DNA from: Muribaculaceae bacterium Isolate-013 (NCI) | GTDB lineage: Bacteria > Bacteroidota > Bacteroidia > Bacteroidales > Muribaculaceae | Reading direction: 5' to 3' | Assembly: GCA_004102785.1 (NCBI GenBank) | Contig: SCEJ01000002.1 | Location: 1-64,000, forward strand | DNA length: 64,000 bases | Shown here: in pieces, positions 43,699-53,058 of the stretch | Layout of the letters: every line of letters starts with the position of its first letter | Numbering within the stretch: the stretch's first letter is position 1 | Position numbers and translations under genes: made by a program | The notes under the pieces: model-generated | Told to the model about the DNA's origin: nothing | What the model saw: only the letters and a program-made list of their open reading frames with translations | Database searches by the model: none

Positions 43699-45372
43699 TC
43701 AGCGCTTTGCGGCGGCGGCATCCGCCTGGCGGATTGCCACATGGCGGATTTTGCCGGAGATTGTCTTGGGCAGTTCCCTGACGAACTCTATGATGCGCGG
43801 ATACTTGTAGGGGGCGGTGATGCGCTTGACATGGTTCTGTATCTCCTTGACAAGATCGGCTCCGGCACGCGAAATGTAATCTTTTGCCAGAACGATGGTG
43901 GCTTTCACCACCTGGCCGCGCACCTCGTCGGGCACGGCGGTGACGGCACACTCCACCACGGCCGGGTGGGTGAGGCAGGCGCTCTCCACCTCGAACGGCC
44001 CGATGCGGTAGCCCGACGACTTTATCACATCGTCCTTGCGCCCTACAAACCAGAAATATCCGTCCTCGTCGCGCCAGGCAATGTCGCCGGTGTGATAATA
44101 TCCGTCGTGCCAGGCCATAGCCGTGAGCTCAGGGTCGTCAAGATACTCCTTGAAGAGTCCGGCAGGCTTCTGCGCGCCCCGTGGCACATGAATCACAATC
44201 TCCCCCTCCTCGCCGGGAGCAACCTCCTCCATGCGGTTGCTCATCACCTTTATATCATACTGCGGATTGGGGAGCCCCATCGAGCCGGGGCGCGGCTCCA
44301 TCCACGGGAATGTGCCCACGGTGAGGGTGGTCTCCGTCTGCCCGAACCCCTCGCGCAGAGGAATACCGGTAAGCTCAAGCCACCGGTCGGCCACCGACGG
44401 GTTGAGCGCCTCGCCGGCGGTGGTGCACCATTCGAGAGCCGAGAGGTCGTAGGCCTTGACATCCTCGCGGATAAGGAAACGGTAGACCGTGGGAGGGGCG
44501 CAGAACGATGTGATGCGGTAGCGCTCCATCTGCCGCAGCAGGTCGGCGGGCACAAACTTTCCGAAATCGTACACAAAAACCTCCGCCCCGGCCAGCCACT
44601 GCCCGTAGAGCTTGCCCCACACGGCCTTGCCCCAGCCGGTATCGGCCACGGTGAGGTGGAGCGACCCCGGGTGAAGGTTATGCCAGTAGGATGCGGTGAC
44701 GATATGCCCCAGCGGATAGGTGAAATCGTGCGCCACCATCTTGGGCTCGCCCGAAGTGCCGGAGGTGAAATAGAGGAGCATCGTGTCGGAATTCTCATTG
44801 GCCACGGCGGGGCGGCGGAAAGCCGGAGCCTTCTCCACCGAGCGGTCGAGGTCGAGCCATCCGCGCGGCACCACAGGACCGGTCGACACCAGCCACCGCA
44901 CCGACGGGCAGCGCGGCATGGCGGCGCTTACATGCGAGGTTATATCCTCGTCGCCGGCAGCCACAATCATCTTTATATCAGCTTTCTCGCAGCGGTACAC
45001 AATATCCTTGGGCGTAAGCAGATGAGTGGCAGGAATGGCCACCGCGCCGAGTTTGTGGAGCGCCATCATCGAGGTCCAGAACTGCCAGTGGCGCTTGAGA
45101 ATGAGCATCACACGGTCGCCGTGGCCGATGCCGAGACTTTGGAAGAAGGCCGCAGTGCGGTCGGAGAGCGCCGACATCTCGCCGAAAGTGAAACGCCGTT
45201 CGGCGCCGGTCTCGTCGGTCCACAGCAGGGCCGGGCGGCCGGGCTCGCCGGCAGCCATACGGTCAACCACATCGTAGGCGAAGTTGAAACGCTCCGGAAT
45301 ATTTATATGCAGATTCTTACAGAAATCATCGTAAGAAGTGAACTGTGTCTGAGTCAAGTACCTTTCAATCAT
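43699..45372 (-). CDS. AMP-forming acyl-CoA ligase (acetyl/medium-chain type)
   Basis: The 557-residue protein belongs to the adenylate-forming superfamily. The phosphate-binding loop is YFTSGTSGEPKMV; the motifs GEALNP, GFGQTE, YHTGDIAWRDEDGYFWFVGRKDDVIKSSGYRIGP-type (about 33 residues, hinge Asp included) and PKTISGKIRH (catalytic Lys) are all present. It activates a carboxylic acid with ATP to acyl-AMP and then acyl-CoA. Overall it looks like the Bacteroidetes acetyl-CoA synthetase/medium-chain ligase group; the substrate cannot be set from sequence. The gene is monocistronic and convergent with amt. Confidence 0.9.
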   Translation of the reverse strand: MIERYLTQTQFTSYDDFCKNLHINIPERFNFAYDVVDRMAAGEPGRPALLWTDETGAERRFTFGEMSALSDRTAAFFQSLGIGHGDRVMLILKRHWQFWTSMMALHKLGAVAIPATHLLTPKDIVYRCEKADIKMIVAAGDEDITSHVSAAMPRCPSVRWLVSTGPVVPRGWLDLDRSVEKAPAFRRPAVANENSDTMLLYFTSGTSGEPKMVAHDFTYPLGHIVTASYWHNLHPGSLHLTVADTGWGKAVWGKLYGQWLAGAEVFVYDFGKFVPADLLRQMERYRITSFCAPPTVYRFLIREDVKAYDLSALEWCTTAGEALNPSVADRWLELTGIPLREGFGQTETTLTVGTFPWMEPRPGSMGLPNPQYDIKVMSNRMEEVAPGEEGEIVIHVPRGAQKPAGLFKEYLDDPELTAMAWHDGYYHTGDIAWRDEDGYFWFVGRKDDVIKSSGYRIGPFEVESACLTHPAVVECAVTAVPDEVRGQVVKATIVLAKDYISRAGADLVKEIQNHVKRITAPYKYPRIIEFVRELPKTISGKIRHVAIRQADAAAAKR

Positions 45373-45694
45373 AGTGGAAACGCATTATGCTCCGGCCGAG
45401 AATGGTGATTGGAACCGCACGATATAATCGCTGTCGCCGAAGACGTGTTATAATCAAAACAATAGCTTTTTCTTCAAAAGCCTAAACCTAAAACGTCCGC
45501 AATTTACAAAAAGATTTCAAGACGCATACTGATATGACAAACTTTAATTTTCAGCACAGACGCTGTTAATATCTGTTAATATGTGCAACTCTACCCCCTT
45601 TCACCATAAAATCGCAGTATTTGAAAATTATAGAAAGCTTACATCCATGCAGCATTATAAATGCGTAAAAGATTTTTCGTAACTTTGCATGGAT
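45373..45694. other. 322-base divergent intergenic region
   Basis: The region between the acyl-CoA ligase and neuC is A/T-rich. It contains two adjacent copies of CTGTTAATAT (45563-45582), a possible operator, and the neuC -7 box. No convincing minus-strand promoter or other gene was found. Confidence 0.6.
45680..45687 (+). promoter_or_regulatory. -7 box of the neuC operon
   Basis: TAACTTTG matches TAnnTTTG. The predicted start near 45691 lies after the ATG at 45689 and 4 bases before that at 45695, so the second is the likely start and the mRNA nearly leaderless. The -33 region is weak. Confidence 0.5.
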
Positions 45695-46855
45695 ATGGAA
45701 AAGAGAAAGATATGCATAGTGACTTCGGCGAGGGCCGACTGGGGGCTGCTCCAGCCGGTGGCCGCCGAGCTGCGCCGTGCGCCGGAGGTGGAACTGCAGA
45801 TTGTGGCTACCAACATGCACCTGATGCCGCAGTATGGCATGACCGTCAACGAGATAGAAGCCGACGGCTTCAAAGTTGACGAGCGCGTGTCAATGGAAGC
45901 CGACGGCGACGCTCCTCTCGACAAGGCACTGGCCACATCGCGATGCATGGCCGGAATGGCCGAGGCCTTAGCGAGGCTGCGGCCCGACATAGTGCTCCTA
46001 CTTGGCGATCGCTACGAGATGCTTGCCGTGGCCTCCGCCGCGACCATTCTCGGCATTCCGATAGCCCACATATCAGGAGGGGAAATCACCGAAGGGGCCA
46101 TCGATGACAACATACGCCACGCCCTTACCAAGCTTTCCTCGCTCCATTTCACCGCCACGGAGACCTACCGCCGCCGTGTGATACAGATGGGCGAAGACCC
46201 TGAAAGGGTGTGGAACGCCGGCGCCCCCGGAGTTTACAACATAGTGCACACCAGGCTGATGCCGAAGAACGAGCTTGAGGAGTCGATAGGCTTCAGGCTT
46301 GACCGCGACACATTGCTGGTGACACTCCATCCGGTGACGCGCGACACCGAGCCCGCCGCCGAACGATGCGCGGCCATGCTCCGGGCAATCGACCGCTTCC
46401 CCCGGTGCCGCATGCTGTTCACCTACCCCAACAACGATGCCGACGGCAGCGTGATAATATCGATGATCGAAGAGTATGCCGCCCGCAATCCGGAGCGCTG
46501 CCTGGCGGTGCCATCGCTCGGCCGGCTGCGCTACCTGTCGGCGCTGAAATGCGTGGGAGCCGTGGTTGGCAACTCCTCGTCGGGTGTGGTTGAAGTGCCG
46601 TCGGCCGGAATCCCCACCGTCGACATCGGTCCGCGCCAGCGCGGCCGCATAGCCGCCGGGTCAGTGATACACTGCCGGCCCGACACCGACTCGATAGCCG
46701 CCGCCATAGCCGAGGCCCTCTCCCAGGCGTCACGCGCCCGCGCCGCGGCGTGCCACAATCCCTATTACCGGCCCGACACCCCGGCCACAATAGCCCGCGC
46801 GCTTGCCGGCACACCCCTCGACACCCTCAACATAAAGCATTTCCACGACCTATGA
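45695..46855 (+). CDS. neuC: UDP-GlcNAc 2-epimerase (hydrolysing), NeuC/LegG type
   Basis: The 386-residue protein has the full NeuC-type GT-B fold. The marks are TSARADWGLL at the N terminus, LLLGDRYEMLA, HISGGEITEGAIDDNIRHALTK-type segment (catalytic Asp, Glu and His), and GNSSSGVVEVPS near the C terminus. It converts UDP-GlcNAc to ManNAc, or an analogous nucleotide sugar to the legionaminic acid precursor; the two activities cannot be told apart here. The ATG at 45695 is preferred over 45689 because of the -7 box. It overlaps neuA by 4 bases. Confidence 0.9.
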   Translation: MEKRKICIVTSARADWGLLQPVAAELRRAPEVELQIVATNMHLMPQYGMTVNEIEADGFKVDERVSMEADGDAPLDKALATSRCMAGMAEALARLRPDIVLLLGDRYEMLAVASAATILGIPIAHISGGEITEGAIDDNIRHALTKLSSLHFTATETYRRRVIQMGEDPERVWNAGAPGVYNIVHTRLMPKNELEESIGFRLDRDTLLVTLHPVTRDTEPAAERCAAMLRAIDRFPRCRMLFTYPNNDADGSVIISMIEEYAARNPERCLAVPSLGRLRYLSALKCVGAVVGNSSSGVVEVPSAGIPTVDIGPRQRGRIAAGSVIHCRPDTDSIAAAIAEALSQASRARAAACHNPYYRPDTPATIARALAGTPLDTLNIKHFHDL

Positions 46856-47565
46856 GCCTCAACCCGCTATATATCATCCCGGCCCGCGGAGGCAGCAAGG
46901 GGATTCCCGGCAAAAACATCAAGCTCCTTGCAGGCAAGCCTCTGATAGCCTATACCATAGAGGCCGCGATTGCCGCCGGGGCCACACCCGGAAGAATCAT
47001 ACTCTCCACCGACTCCGACAGCATCGCCGCCGTAGCCGCCGCGCTGGGACTGCCTGTGCCCTACCGGCGCCCCGAGGCACTGGGAAGCGACACCACAGGC
47101 TCGCGCGAAGTGATTCTCGATGTGATGGACTGGGCCGACTCGCAAGGCATAGCCTACGACTGCGTGGTGCTGCTGCAGCCCACCTCGCCGCTGCGCACCC
47201 CCTCCGACATCACCGAATGCATGGCAAGGTTCATACCCGGCGAGACCGACATGGCCGTGACCGTGACCGAAGCCGCCGCCAACCCTTACTACGACTGCTT
47301 CGAGACAGATGACCGCGGACTGCTGCACGTGAGCAAGGGCGCCGGCGACATCACCCGCCGCCAGGACGCCCCGCAGGCTTGGCAGATGAACGGCGCCGTA
47401 TATGTAATCGACCCCGCGGCACTGCGCCGCCAACCGCTGGGGGCACTCCCACGCCGCGTGCCCTCGCCAATGCCGCGCTCACGCTCGATTGACCTCGACA
47501 CCCCCCTCGACTGGCAGATAGCCGAACTTATCATGGCGCAAAACAACACTCTCGAAAATGACTGA
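46852..47565 (+). CDS. neuA: CMP-sialic/legionaminic acid synthetase (NeuA/LegF type)
   Basis: The 237-residue protein is a cytidylyltransferase that activates a nonulosonic acid with CTP. Visible are IPARGGSKGIPGKNI at the N terminus (nucleotide-binding loop), LQPTSPLR, and the metal-binding end IDLDTPLDW. The frame is open upstream, but the ATG at 46852, overlapping the neuC stop as ATGA, is the natural start. It also overlaps the next gene by 8 bases. Whether its substrate is Neu5Ac or a legionaminic acid relative is not clear. Confidence 0.88.
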   Translation: MSLNPLYIIPARGGSKGIPGKNIKLLAGKPLIAYTIEAAIAAGATPGRIILSTDSDSIAAVAAALGLPVPYRRPEALGSDTTGSREVILDVMDWADSQGIAYDCVVLLQPTSPLRTPSDITECMARFIPGETDMAVTVTEAAANPYYDCFETDDRGLLHVSKGAGDITRRQDAPQAWQMNGAVYVIDPAALRRQPLGALPRRVPSPMPRSRSIDLDTPLDWQIAELIMAQNNTLEND

Positions 47566-48610
47566 CAAGCATATAATCCACATAACAGCCTCGGTGACCG
47601 ACGCCCTCGCCAAGCTCAACGCCCTTTCGGGCGGAGTGATGACCCTGGTGGTAGAGGACGGCCGGGGACGTGTGGCCGGAACGGTGACCGACGGCGACAT
47701 ACGCCGCGCACTCATCGCCGGCCGCTCGCTTGACGACGATGTGACGGCGGTGATGAACCGCTCCTTCCGCTCGCTGCGCCCGGGAGCCACACCGCAGGAG
47801 ATTGCCCTGATACGCGCCGCGGGGATAAAGCTCCTCCCCGAAGTTGACAACGACGGACGCCTGACGGGGCTCTTCGACTTCACCGCCTGTACAAACCGCC
47901 TGCCGGTGAGCGCGCTCCTCATGGCCGGAGGCAAAGGGGAACGCCTGCGCCCCCTCACGCTCCACACCCCCAAGCCGCTGCTCCCCGTGGGCGGACGCCC
48001 GATTATCGACCACAACATCGAGCGGCTGGCACGTGCCGGAATCACCGACATCACCGTGTCGGTGCGCTACATGGCCGACCAGATAAAAGGGCATTTCGCA
48101 AAACCTTGTCATGGCATAAACGTTAAAACTATACAGGAATCAGAGCCGCTGGGCACAATAGGAGCGGCATCGCTGATGAAGCGCAATCCCGACGGATGCA
48201 CCCTGGTGATGAACTCCGACCTGCTCACCGACCTCCCGCTCGAAGAGTTTTACTTCAGGCACACGGCAGAGGAGGCCGATGTGACCATAGCGGCGATTCC
48301 CTACACGGTTTCAGTGCCTTACGCCGTGCTCGACATTGCGGATGACTCCGGCCGCGTGGCCGGAATGGCGGAAAAGCCAGTCTACTCCTATTTCGCCAAC
48401 GCCGGCATATATCTCTTCGCCAACCGGGTGCTCGACACCCTCGCACGCGGAGAGCATAAGGACGCCCCCGACCTAATCGCAGAGGTGATTGACAACGGTG
48501 GCAAGGTGGTGTACCACCCAATCAACGGCACATGGATCGACATCGGCACCCCGGCCGACTACCGCCACGCCTGCGAGATGATGAATTTCCACCGCCTGGC
48601 AGCCCTCTGA
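47558..48610 (+). CDS. CBS-domain sugar nucleotidyltransferase, PtmE-like
   Basis: The 350-residue protein joins two CBS repeats (about residues 1-115) to a nucleotidyltransferase domain (about 118-350). The latter has LLMAGGKGERLRPLT, TPKPLLPVGGRPI, and NSDLLTDL. This layout matches PtmE of the Campylobacter legionaminic acid pathway, which makes GDP-glucosamine. With NeuC- and NeuA-type genes upstream it suggests nonulosonic acid synthesis from a GDP-linked precursor. The CBS part may sense adenine nucleotides. It overlaps neuA by 8 bases and ends 31 bases before obgE. Confidence 0.85.
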   Translation: MTDKHIIHITASVTDALAKLNALSGGVMTLVVEDGRGRVAGTVTDGDIRRALIAGRSLDDDVTAVMNRSFRSLRPGATPQEIALIRAAGIKLLPEVDNDGRLTGLFDFTACTNRLPVSALLMAGGKGERLRPLTLHTPKPLLPVGGRPIIDHNIERLARAGITDITVSVRYMADQIKGHFAKPCHGINVKTIQESEPLGTIGAASLMKRNPDGCTLVMNSDLLTDLPLEEFYFRHTAEEADVTIAAIPYTVSVPYAVLDIADDSGRVAGMAEKPVYSYFANAGIYLFANRVLDTLARGEHKDAPDLIAEVIDNGGKVVYHPINGTWIDIGTPADYRHACEMMNFHRLAAL

Positions 48611-48641
48611 CACTCAGAACGAACACTAACAACCTGACTAT

Positions 48642-49850
48642 ATGGACTCCAACTTCATAGACTATGTGAAAATCCTTTGCCGCTCGGGCAAGGGGGGCGC
48701 CGGCTCGCGCCATTTCTACCGGGCAAAATACATTCCAAAAGGGGGACCCGACGGAGGCGACGGGGGCCGTGGCGGCCACGTGATACTCCGAGGCAACAAG
48801 AACATGTGGACCCTCCTTCCGCTCAAATACCGCCGGCACGTGTTTGCCGGCAACGGACAGTCGGGCTCCGGAGGGCGCTCGTTCGGCAAGGACGGAGATG
48901 ACCAGATTATCGAAGTGCCCTGCGGCACTGTGGTGTTCGACGCCGACTCCGGCGAGTTTCTCTGCGAGGTGACCGACGACGGCCAGGAGGTGAAGCTTCT
49001 CCGCGGCGGCAAAGGCGGCCTGGGCAACTGGCACTTCAAATCGCCCACAAACCGCACACCGCGCTATGCCCAGCCCGGGCAGCCCGCAATAGAGAAGGCC
49101 GTGGTGCTTGAGCTGAAATTGCTGGCCGATGTAGGTCTTGTCGGCTTTCCCAACGCCGGGAAATCCACCCTCCTATCGGCTGTGTCGGCCGCCCGCCCCA
49201 AAATCGCCGACTATCCCTTCACCACAATGGAGCCACAGCTCGGCATTGTGGAATACCGCGGCAACCGCTCCTTTGTGATGGCTGACATACCCGGCATCAT
49301 CGAAGGCGCCAGCGAGGGACGCGGCCTGGGTCTGCGCTTCCTGCGCCACATCGAGCGCAACGCCGTGCTGCTCTTCATGGTGCCGGCCGACGCCGACGAC
49401 ATCGCCGAACAATATAACATCCTGCTCGAGGAGCTGCGCCGGTTCAATCCGCAGCTCATGGATAAGGAGCGCGTGCTGGCCATATCGAAGAGCGACATGC
49501 TCGACGACGAGCTCAAGGCCGAAATCGAGCCTACCCTCCCCTCCGACCTTCCGCACGTGTTCATCTCAGCCGTGACAGGCGAAGGCATCACCCAGCTCAA
49601 GGACGTGCTCTGGAGCGCCATAACCGACGACCGCAACCGCATAGAGGTCAACCCGATAACCCACCGTCCGCTCGACGGTCACCACCGCGTGCGCGAGGAG
49701 GATGAATTCATCTTCGAGCAGGCTCCCGCCGGCGACGACGACGACGAAATCTATGACGAAGGATTCGACGACGACGGATTCATTGACGAGGACCTCCCCG
49801 ACGATTTCGACTATGACACCTCAGGCGAGGAATACGAACATCTCAAATAA
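48642..49850 (+). CDS. obgE: ribosome-assembly GTPase ObgE/CgtA
   Basis: The 402-residue protein has the Gly-rich Obg fold (residues 1-158), then a GTPase domain with G1 [10 protein letters not shown]3 [10 protein letters not shown], and G4-like SKSD. An acidic C-terminal tail ([15 protein letters not shown]) takes the place of the usual OCT domain. Obg binds the 50S subunit and links its assembly to (p)ppGpp level. The gene follows the nonulosonic acid genes in the same direction and is probably read from the same transcript at least in part. Confidence 0.96.
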   Translation: MDSNFIDYVKILCRSGKGGAGSRHFYRAKYIPKGGPDGGDGGRGGHVILRGNKNMWTLLPLKYRRHVFAGNGQSGSGGRSFGKDGDDQIIEVPCGTVVFDADSGEFLCEVTDDGQEVKLLRGGKGGLGNWHFKSPTNRTPRYAQPGQPAIEKAVVLELKLLADVGLVGFPNAGKSTLLSAVSAARPKIADYPFTTMEPQLGIVEYRGNRSFVMADIPGIIEGASEGRGLGLRFLRHIERNAVLLFMVPADADDIAEQYNILLEELRRFNPQLMDKERVLAISKSDMLDDELKAEIEPTLPSDLPHVFISAVTGEGITQLKDVLWSAITDDRNRIEVNPITHRPLDGHHRVREEDEFIFEQAPAGDDDDEIYDEGFDDDGFIDEDLPDDFDYDTSGEEYEHLK

Positions 49851-49870
49851 CCAAAAACAATCGTAAAGCT

Positions 49871-50077
49871 ATGAAAGCAAAAGCAATTCTCGCCATAGCG
49901 GCAGTGGCTGCCACCATGACCGCCTGCTCTCCCTCCCAGACTAAAGTAGAGGAAGTTGCTCCTGAAAACAACCCGGATATGGGCGTTATCGACAAAGGCG
50001 ACTCCCTCGTGGTGACCGATGTCGCTCCTTCCGACTCGGCCCAGATTGCCGCAGACACCGCCGCCGTGGCCCGCTGA
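49871..50077 (+). CDS. small lipoprotein
   Basis: The 68-residue product has a lipoprotein signal peptide with lipobox TMTAC (Cys19), then an acidic, Ser/Asp/Ala-rich mature part of 50 residues with no recognised domain. It lies 20 bases after obgE and before a strong hairpin. Small lipoproteins of this sort are common in Bacteroidales; function unknown. Confidence 0.7.
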   Translation: MKAKAILAIAAVAATMTACSPSQTKVEEVAPENNPDMGVIDKGDSLVVTDVAPSDSAQIAADTAAVAR

Positions 50078-50112
50078 CCGCCCCGGCCCATTCCCACAAC
50101 GGAACACCAGAA

Positions 50113-50174
50113 AGGGTGTGTCAAAACCGCCGAAAAAACAACATTGACAAGATTCGGCAATTTTGACACACCCT
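50113..50174 (+). terminator. terminator after the small lipoprotein gene
   Basis: A perfect 14-bp stem (AGGGTGTGTCAAAA, 50113-50126, with 50161-50174) encloses a second stem GCCGAA/TTCGGC. Long stems of this type end many transcripts in Bacteroidales. Confidence 0.8.
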
Positions 50175-50278
50175 CTTTGAATCTGCCGAAGATGAACAAC
50201 CGCCGAAAAAAACACGTTCTTACTGAATATCCCTGATTTCAGGACTCTCTGAAGAATAAAACGTAAAAAAATAAGATT

Positions 50279-51727
50279 ATGAAAAACGGCGTGATGATGC
50301 AGTATTTTGAATGGAACCTGCCTAACGACGGGCAGCTATGGAAGCAACTCAAAGAGGATGCGCCACACCTTGCCGAACGAGGAATAACTGCCGTGTGGAT
50401 TCCACCAGCCTATAAAGCCGACGAACAGGCCGACGAAGGATATGCCACATACGACCTCTACGACTTCGGTGAATTCGACCAAAAGGGCTCCGTACGCACT
50501 AAATACGGCACACGCGCCCAGCTTCACGAGGCTATCGAAGCACTGCATGCCAATGGCGTGCAGGTGCTGCTCGACGCAGTGCTCAACCATAAGGCCGGAG
50601 GCGACTATGCCGAACAGTTCAATGCCATAGAGGTAAAGGGCGACAACCGAAACGAAATCATCGGGAAGCAACGCCGGATAGAGGCAATGACCGGATACAG
50701 CTTTCCGGGCCGAGGCGACAAATATTCCTCTTACAAATGGCACTGGAGCGACTTCTCGGGTGTTGACTATGACTCACTGACCGATACACATGCCATATTC
50801 AGAATTACCGGCAAGGGGAAGGGATGGAGCCAGGGGGTCGACTCCGAAAACGGCAACTATGACTATCTGCTGGCCAACGACATTGATCTCGACAGGCCCC
50901 AGGTGCGCCGTGAACTGTTCAGATGGGGACGGTGGGCAACAGAGCAGTTCGGCTTCGACGGCTTCAGGATGGACGCCATAAAGCACATGGACTACAACTT
51001 CACACGTGACTTTGTGGCCGACGTGCGGGCCGCCTGCGGCGAGCAATTCTACGTTGTTGGAGAATACTGGAGCGGCGACATCGACACCCTTGAAGATTTC
51101 ATCGAACACACCGGCGGCACTCTTGATATCTTCGACGCACCGTTGCACTACAACTTCCATGGAGCATCGGAAGAGGGCAGTAGCTTTGACATGGCCACAC
51201 TGCTTGACGGCACCCTCGTGGAACGCCATCCCGAACTGGCCGTAACGCTGGTCGACAACCACGACTCCCAGCCGGGAAGCTCGCTGGAATCAAGCGTAGC
51301 CGACTGGTTCAAGCCCATGGCCTATGCCCTCATTCTGCTTATGAGCGAAGGCTATCCGGTGATTTTCTACGGCGACTACTACTCCGAAAACCGAGTGGCC
51401 TCGCCCCACCGCCACATCATTGATCTGCTCCTTGACCTGCGGCGCAGCCACGCGCTTGGTGAACAGACTCTATATTTCGACCACCCATCATGCGTGGGCC
51501 TGGTGCGTCACGGCGTGGCCAACGTGCCCGGTTCAGGGTTGGTGCTTCTCATGAGCAACGATCTGGCAGGAAACAAAGAGATGTCGCTCGGACCGCTGCG
51601 TGCCGGCGAAACATGGCATGAGGTCACCGGCGCGGTAAACGAGGATGTAGTGCTTGATGCCGAAGGGACTGCTACATTCACCGTACCTGCGCGCTCCCTG
51701 GCCGTATGGATAAGAAAACAGCTATAA
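50279..51727 (+). CDS. cytoplasmic alpha-amylase, GH13
   Basis: The 482-residue enzyme is a GH13 alpha-amylase like the liquefying amylases of bacilli (subfamily 5). Catalytic residues are Asp232 in GFRMDAIKH, Glu262 in GEYW and Asp329 in VDNHDS. It opens with MQYFEWNLPNDGQLW and ends with a beta-sandwich domain C. No signal peptide is present, so it probably acts on internal glycogen or imported maltodextrin. The gene is alone; no consensus promoter was seen in the 104 bases upstream. GC content is a little lower than in the genes before it. Confidence 0.93.
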   Translation: MKNGVMMQYFEWNLPNDGQLWKQLKEDAPHLAERGITAVWIPPAYKADEQADEGYATYDLYDFGEFDQKGSVRTKYGTRAQLHEAIEALHANGVQVLLDAVLNHKAGGDYAEQFNAIEVKGDNRNEIIGKQRRIEAMTGYSFPGRGDKYSSYKWHWSDFSGVDYDSLTDTHAIFRITGKGKGWSQGVDSENGNYDYLLANDIDLDRPQVRRELFRWGRWATEQFGFDGFRMDAIKHMDYNFTRDFVADVRAACGEQFYVVGEYWSGDIDTLEDFIEHTGGTLDIFDAPLHYNFHGASEEGSSFDMATLLDGTLVERHPELAVTLVDNHDSQPGSSLESSVADWFKPMAYALILLMSEGYPVIFYGDYYSENRVASPHRHIIDLLLDLRRSHALGEQTLYFDHPSCVGLVRHGVANVPGSGLVLLMSNDLAGNKEMSLGPLRAGETWHEVTGAVNEDVVLDAEGTATFTVPARSLAVWIRKQL

Positions 51728-51748
51728 ATAACCGGTCGAAACTATTTT

Positions 51749-51774
51749 AGAGGTCGTACATTTGTACGACCTCT
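51749..51774 (+). terminator. terminator of the alpha-amylase gene
   Basis: A perfect 11-bp stem, AGAGGTCGTAC with its complement, closes a four-base loop 22 bases after the stop. The T run is poor. Confidence 0.7.
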
Positions 51775-51847
51775 AAGTAACCGTTCAGTATAAAATGATT
51801 TTGAGCGTGTACTTACAACACATTACTTATATCATAATCGAGGCCAT

Positions 51848-51886
51848 AAAAAAACCGGGATCTTGTCCTCGCGGATTCGTTCCCGG
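51848..51886 (-). terminator. intrinsic terminator of the minus-strand island
   Basis: CCGGGA (51855-51860) pairs with TCCCGG (51881-51886), with an inner TCC-GCGA-GGA tetraloop hairpin. On the minus strand T7 follows directly. It lies ~280 bases beyond the last protein gene of the island. Confidence 0.85.
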
Positions 51887-52065
51887 CAAAACTTCTTAAC
51901 TTCTTTCAAATGCTATGTCTGTTCGCGTAAACAAGCTATGTAAGTACCTTAACTATGAAAAGTCGCTTTCATTATCCGGGTGGAACCCGTCCGCCCGGCT
52001 CTTGCTGTGCGCTTGTACATATTAGACGTTCTGCGCGCCGAAAAGTTGCATCCCCTCCGGTTAAA
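51848..52065 (-). ncRNA. candidate structured RNA downstream of the DUF262 operon
   Basis: On the minus strand several stems nest: GAAA-AAGTT with AACTT-TTTC (51898-51907/52040-52047), AGAC/GTCT (51917-51920/52024-52027), and GCTTGT/ACAAGC (51931-51936/52011-52016), enclosing hairpins at 51955-51972 and 51976-51998. It ends with an intrinsic terminator (51848-51886). This is a rod with internal loops. It could be an independent small RNA, a 6S-like RNA, or the 3' end of the operon transcript. No clear promoter was found and homology could not be tested. Confidence 0.3.
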
Positions 52066-52166
52066 GAACCTCAAAAGAGGTTAATATTCTATTATTCAAA
52101 TAATTAACGACTCCAGCCACCCAAAGACGCTAAAACGCAATACTAAAACGCAATAATGGTGTTTGT

Positions 52167-53045
52167 TTATCCAAGATCGCTCAGCCGGTGGTCGAGGTCA
52201 ATGCGCCATACATAGAAAATATCACCTTCCCGATGGCCGAAGCAGCGTATTTCCTTGTCGATACGAAATTTGTACACCCCTTTGCGCCATTGCTCCGTGG
52301 AGAAGAAACGCCTCGTCTTCCTGTTATTTGAAAATGGTTTGTAATCCAATCCTTTATCAGTGAGAATCTGCTGCCAGTCCTTTTCCTCGAAATTTCTGAA
52401 GGAATCAATAAACACCGCACTGTTTACATTGTCAATCAGATTAAGCCCGTGCGAGGCGTCAGTCTCAGAGAAATCAAGCTTTGTGCGGAATTTCCCGGGT
52501 ATATACTCATCGATGCCGATAACCCCGCTTTTGAACAAGACATCCGGCAACATACCGGCCCGATGCAGATTATGGATAACATGCGGCTCGTCCTCCTCTT
52601 TATCATCCGAGCACTTTATGCCGATTGTATCCACCTCATAATCTGACAAACCGAATGACACGGTGCATCCTCCGCGGGCAAACGCCTCGGCCACGCCGGA
52701 ACTTGATATGTCAGCCTCGAGACCCTCATCCACCCGACGATATACGACAGCACTGTCCTGACATGAATTCTCATCCCAATAAGGACGTTTCTGCAACGCC
52801 CCCAGAGTTACCTTCATCCGCCGGATGGAATCGTTTATACGGGCACCTTCATTGTACAAAATCTGATATAACTGAACGCCGGGCATTACCTCGCGACCAT
52901 AGAAATCACTCTTCTTCAATAACAGCGCATTGCTTATCCGGATTTCATTCAGTATATTATTAATATGCGACAGCCCTGATGTATAAAACTCCTCGATTCC
53001 GGGATACTGGCCGTTTAACGACAGTTCATTCAGAATATATTCCAT
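52167..53045 (-). CDS. unknown protein, third gene of the DUF262-ATPase operon
   Basis: The 292-residue protein is soluble and mixed alpha/beta, with no signal peptide, membrane segment, HNH or other nuclease motif that I can see. It opens with YILNELSLNGQY and contains an acidic middle (CSDDKEEDEP) and a basic stretch (SNNRKTRRFFSTEQWRKG) near the C terminus, ending RIDLDHRLSDLG. The gene lies 13 bases after the ATPase gene. Codon use and GC content are unlike the chromosome around it but like its two partners. It is probably the effector or a sensor of the system; this is inference from context. Confidence 0.75.
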   Translation of the reverse strand: MEYILNELSLNGQYPGIEEFYTSGLSHINNILNEIRISNALLLKKSDFYGREVMPGVQLYQILYNEGARINDSIRRMKVTLGALQKRPYWDENSCQDSAVVYRRVDEGLEADISSSGVAEAFARGGCTVSFGLSDYEVDTIGIKCSDDKEEDEPHVIHNLHRAGMLPDVLFKSGVIGIDEYIPGKFRTKLDFSETDASHGLNLIDNVNSAVFIDSFRNFEEKDWQQILTDKGLDYKPFSNNRKTRRFFSTEQWRKGVYKFRIDKEIRCFGHREGDIFYVWRIDLDHRLSDLG

Positions 53046-53058
53046 TTTTAAAACGGCA

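Larger units (their letters stand above)
51728..52166. other. 439-base non-coding region next to the defence-like operon
   Basis: This A/T-richer stretch holds the amylase terminator, a minus-strand terminator, a set of hairpins that may belong to a non-coding RNA (51848-52065), a small hairpin AACCTC/GAGGTT (52067-52082), and two adjacent copies of CTAAAACGCAATA (52130-52155). No credible protein gene was found. Confidence 0.6.

Noticed and set aside
45563-45582. Two adjacent copies of CTGTTAATAT upstream of neuC as a regulator binding site
   Set aside because: The region is A/T-rich, the repeat is short, and no regulator gene is nearby; too weak to report as an operator.
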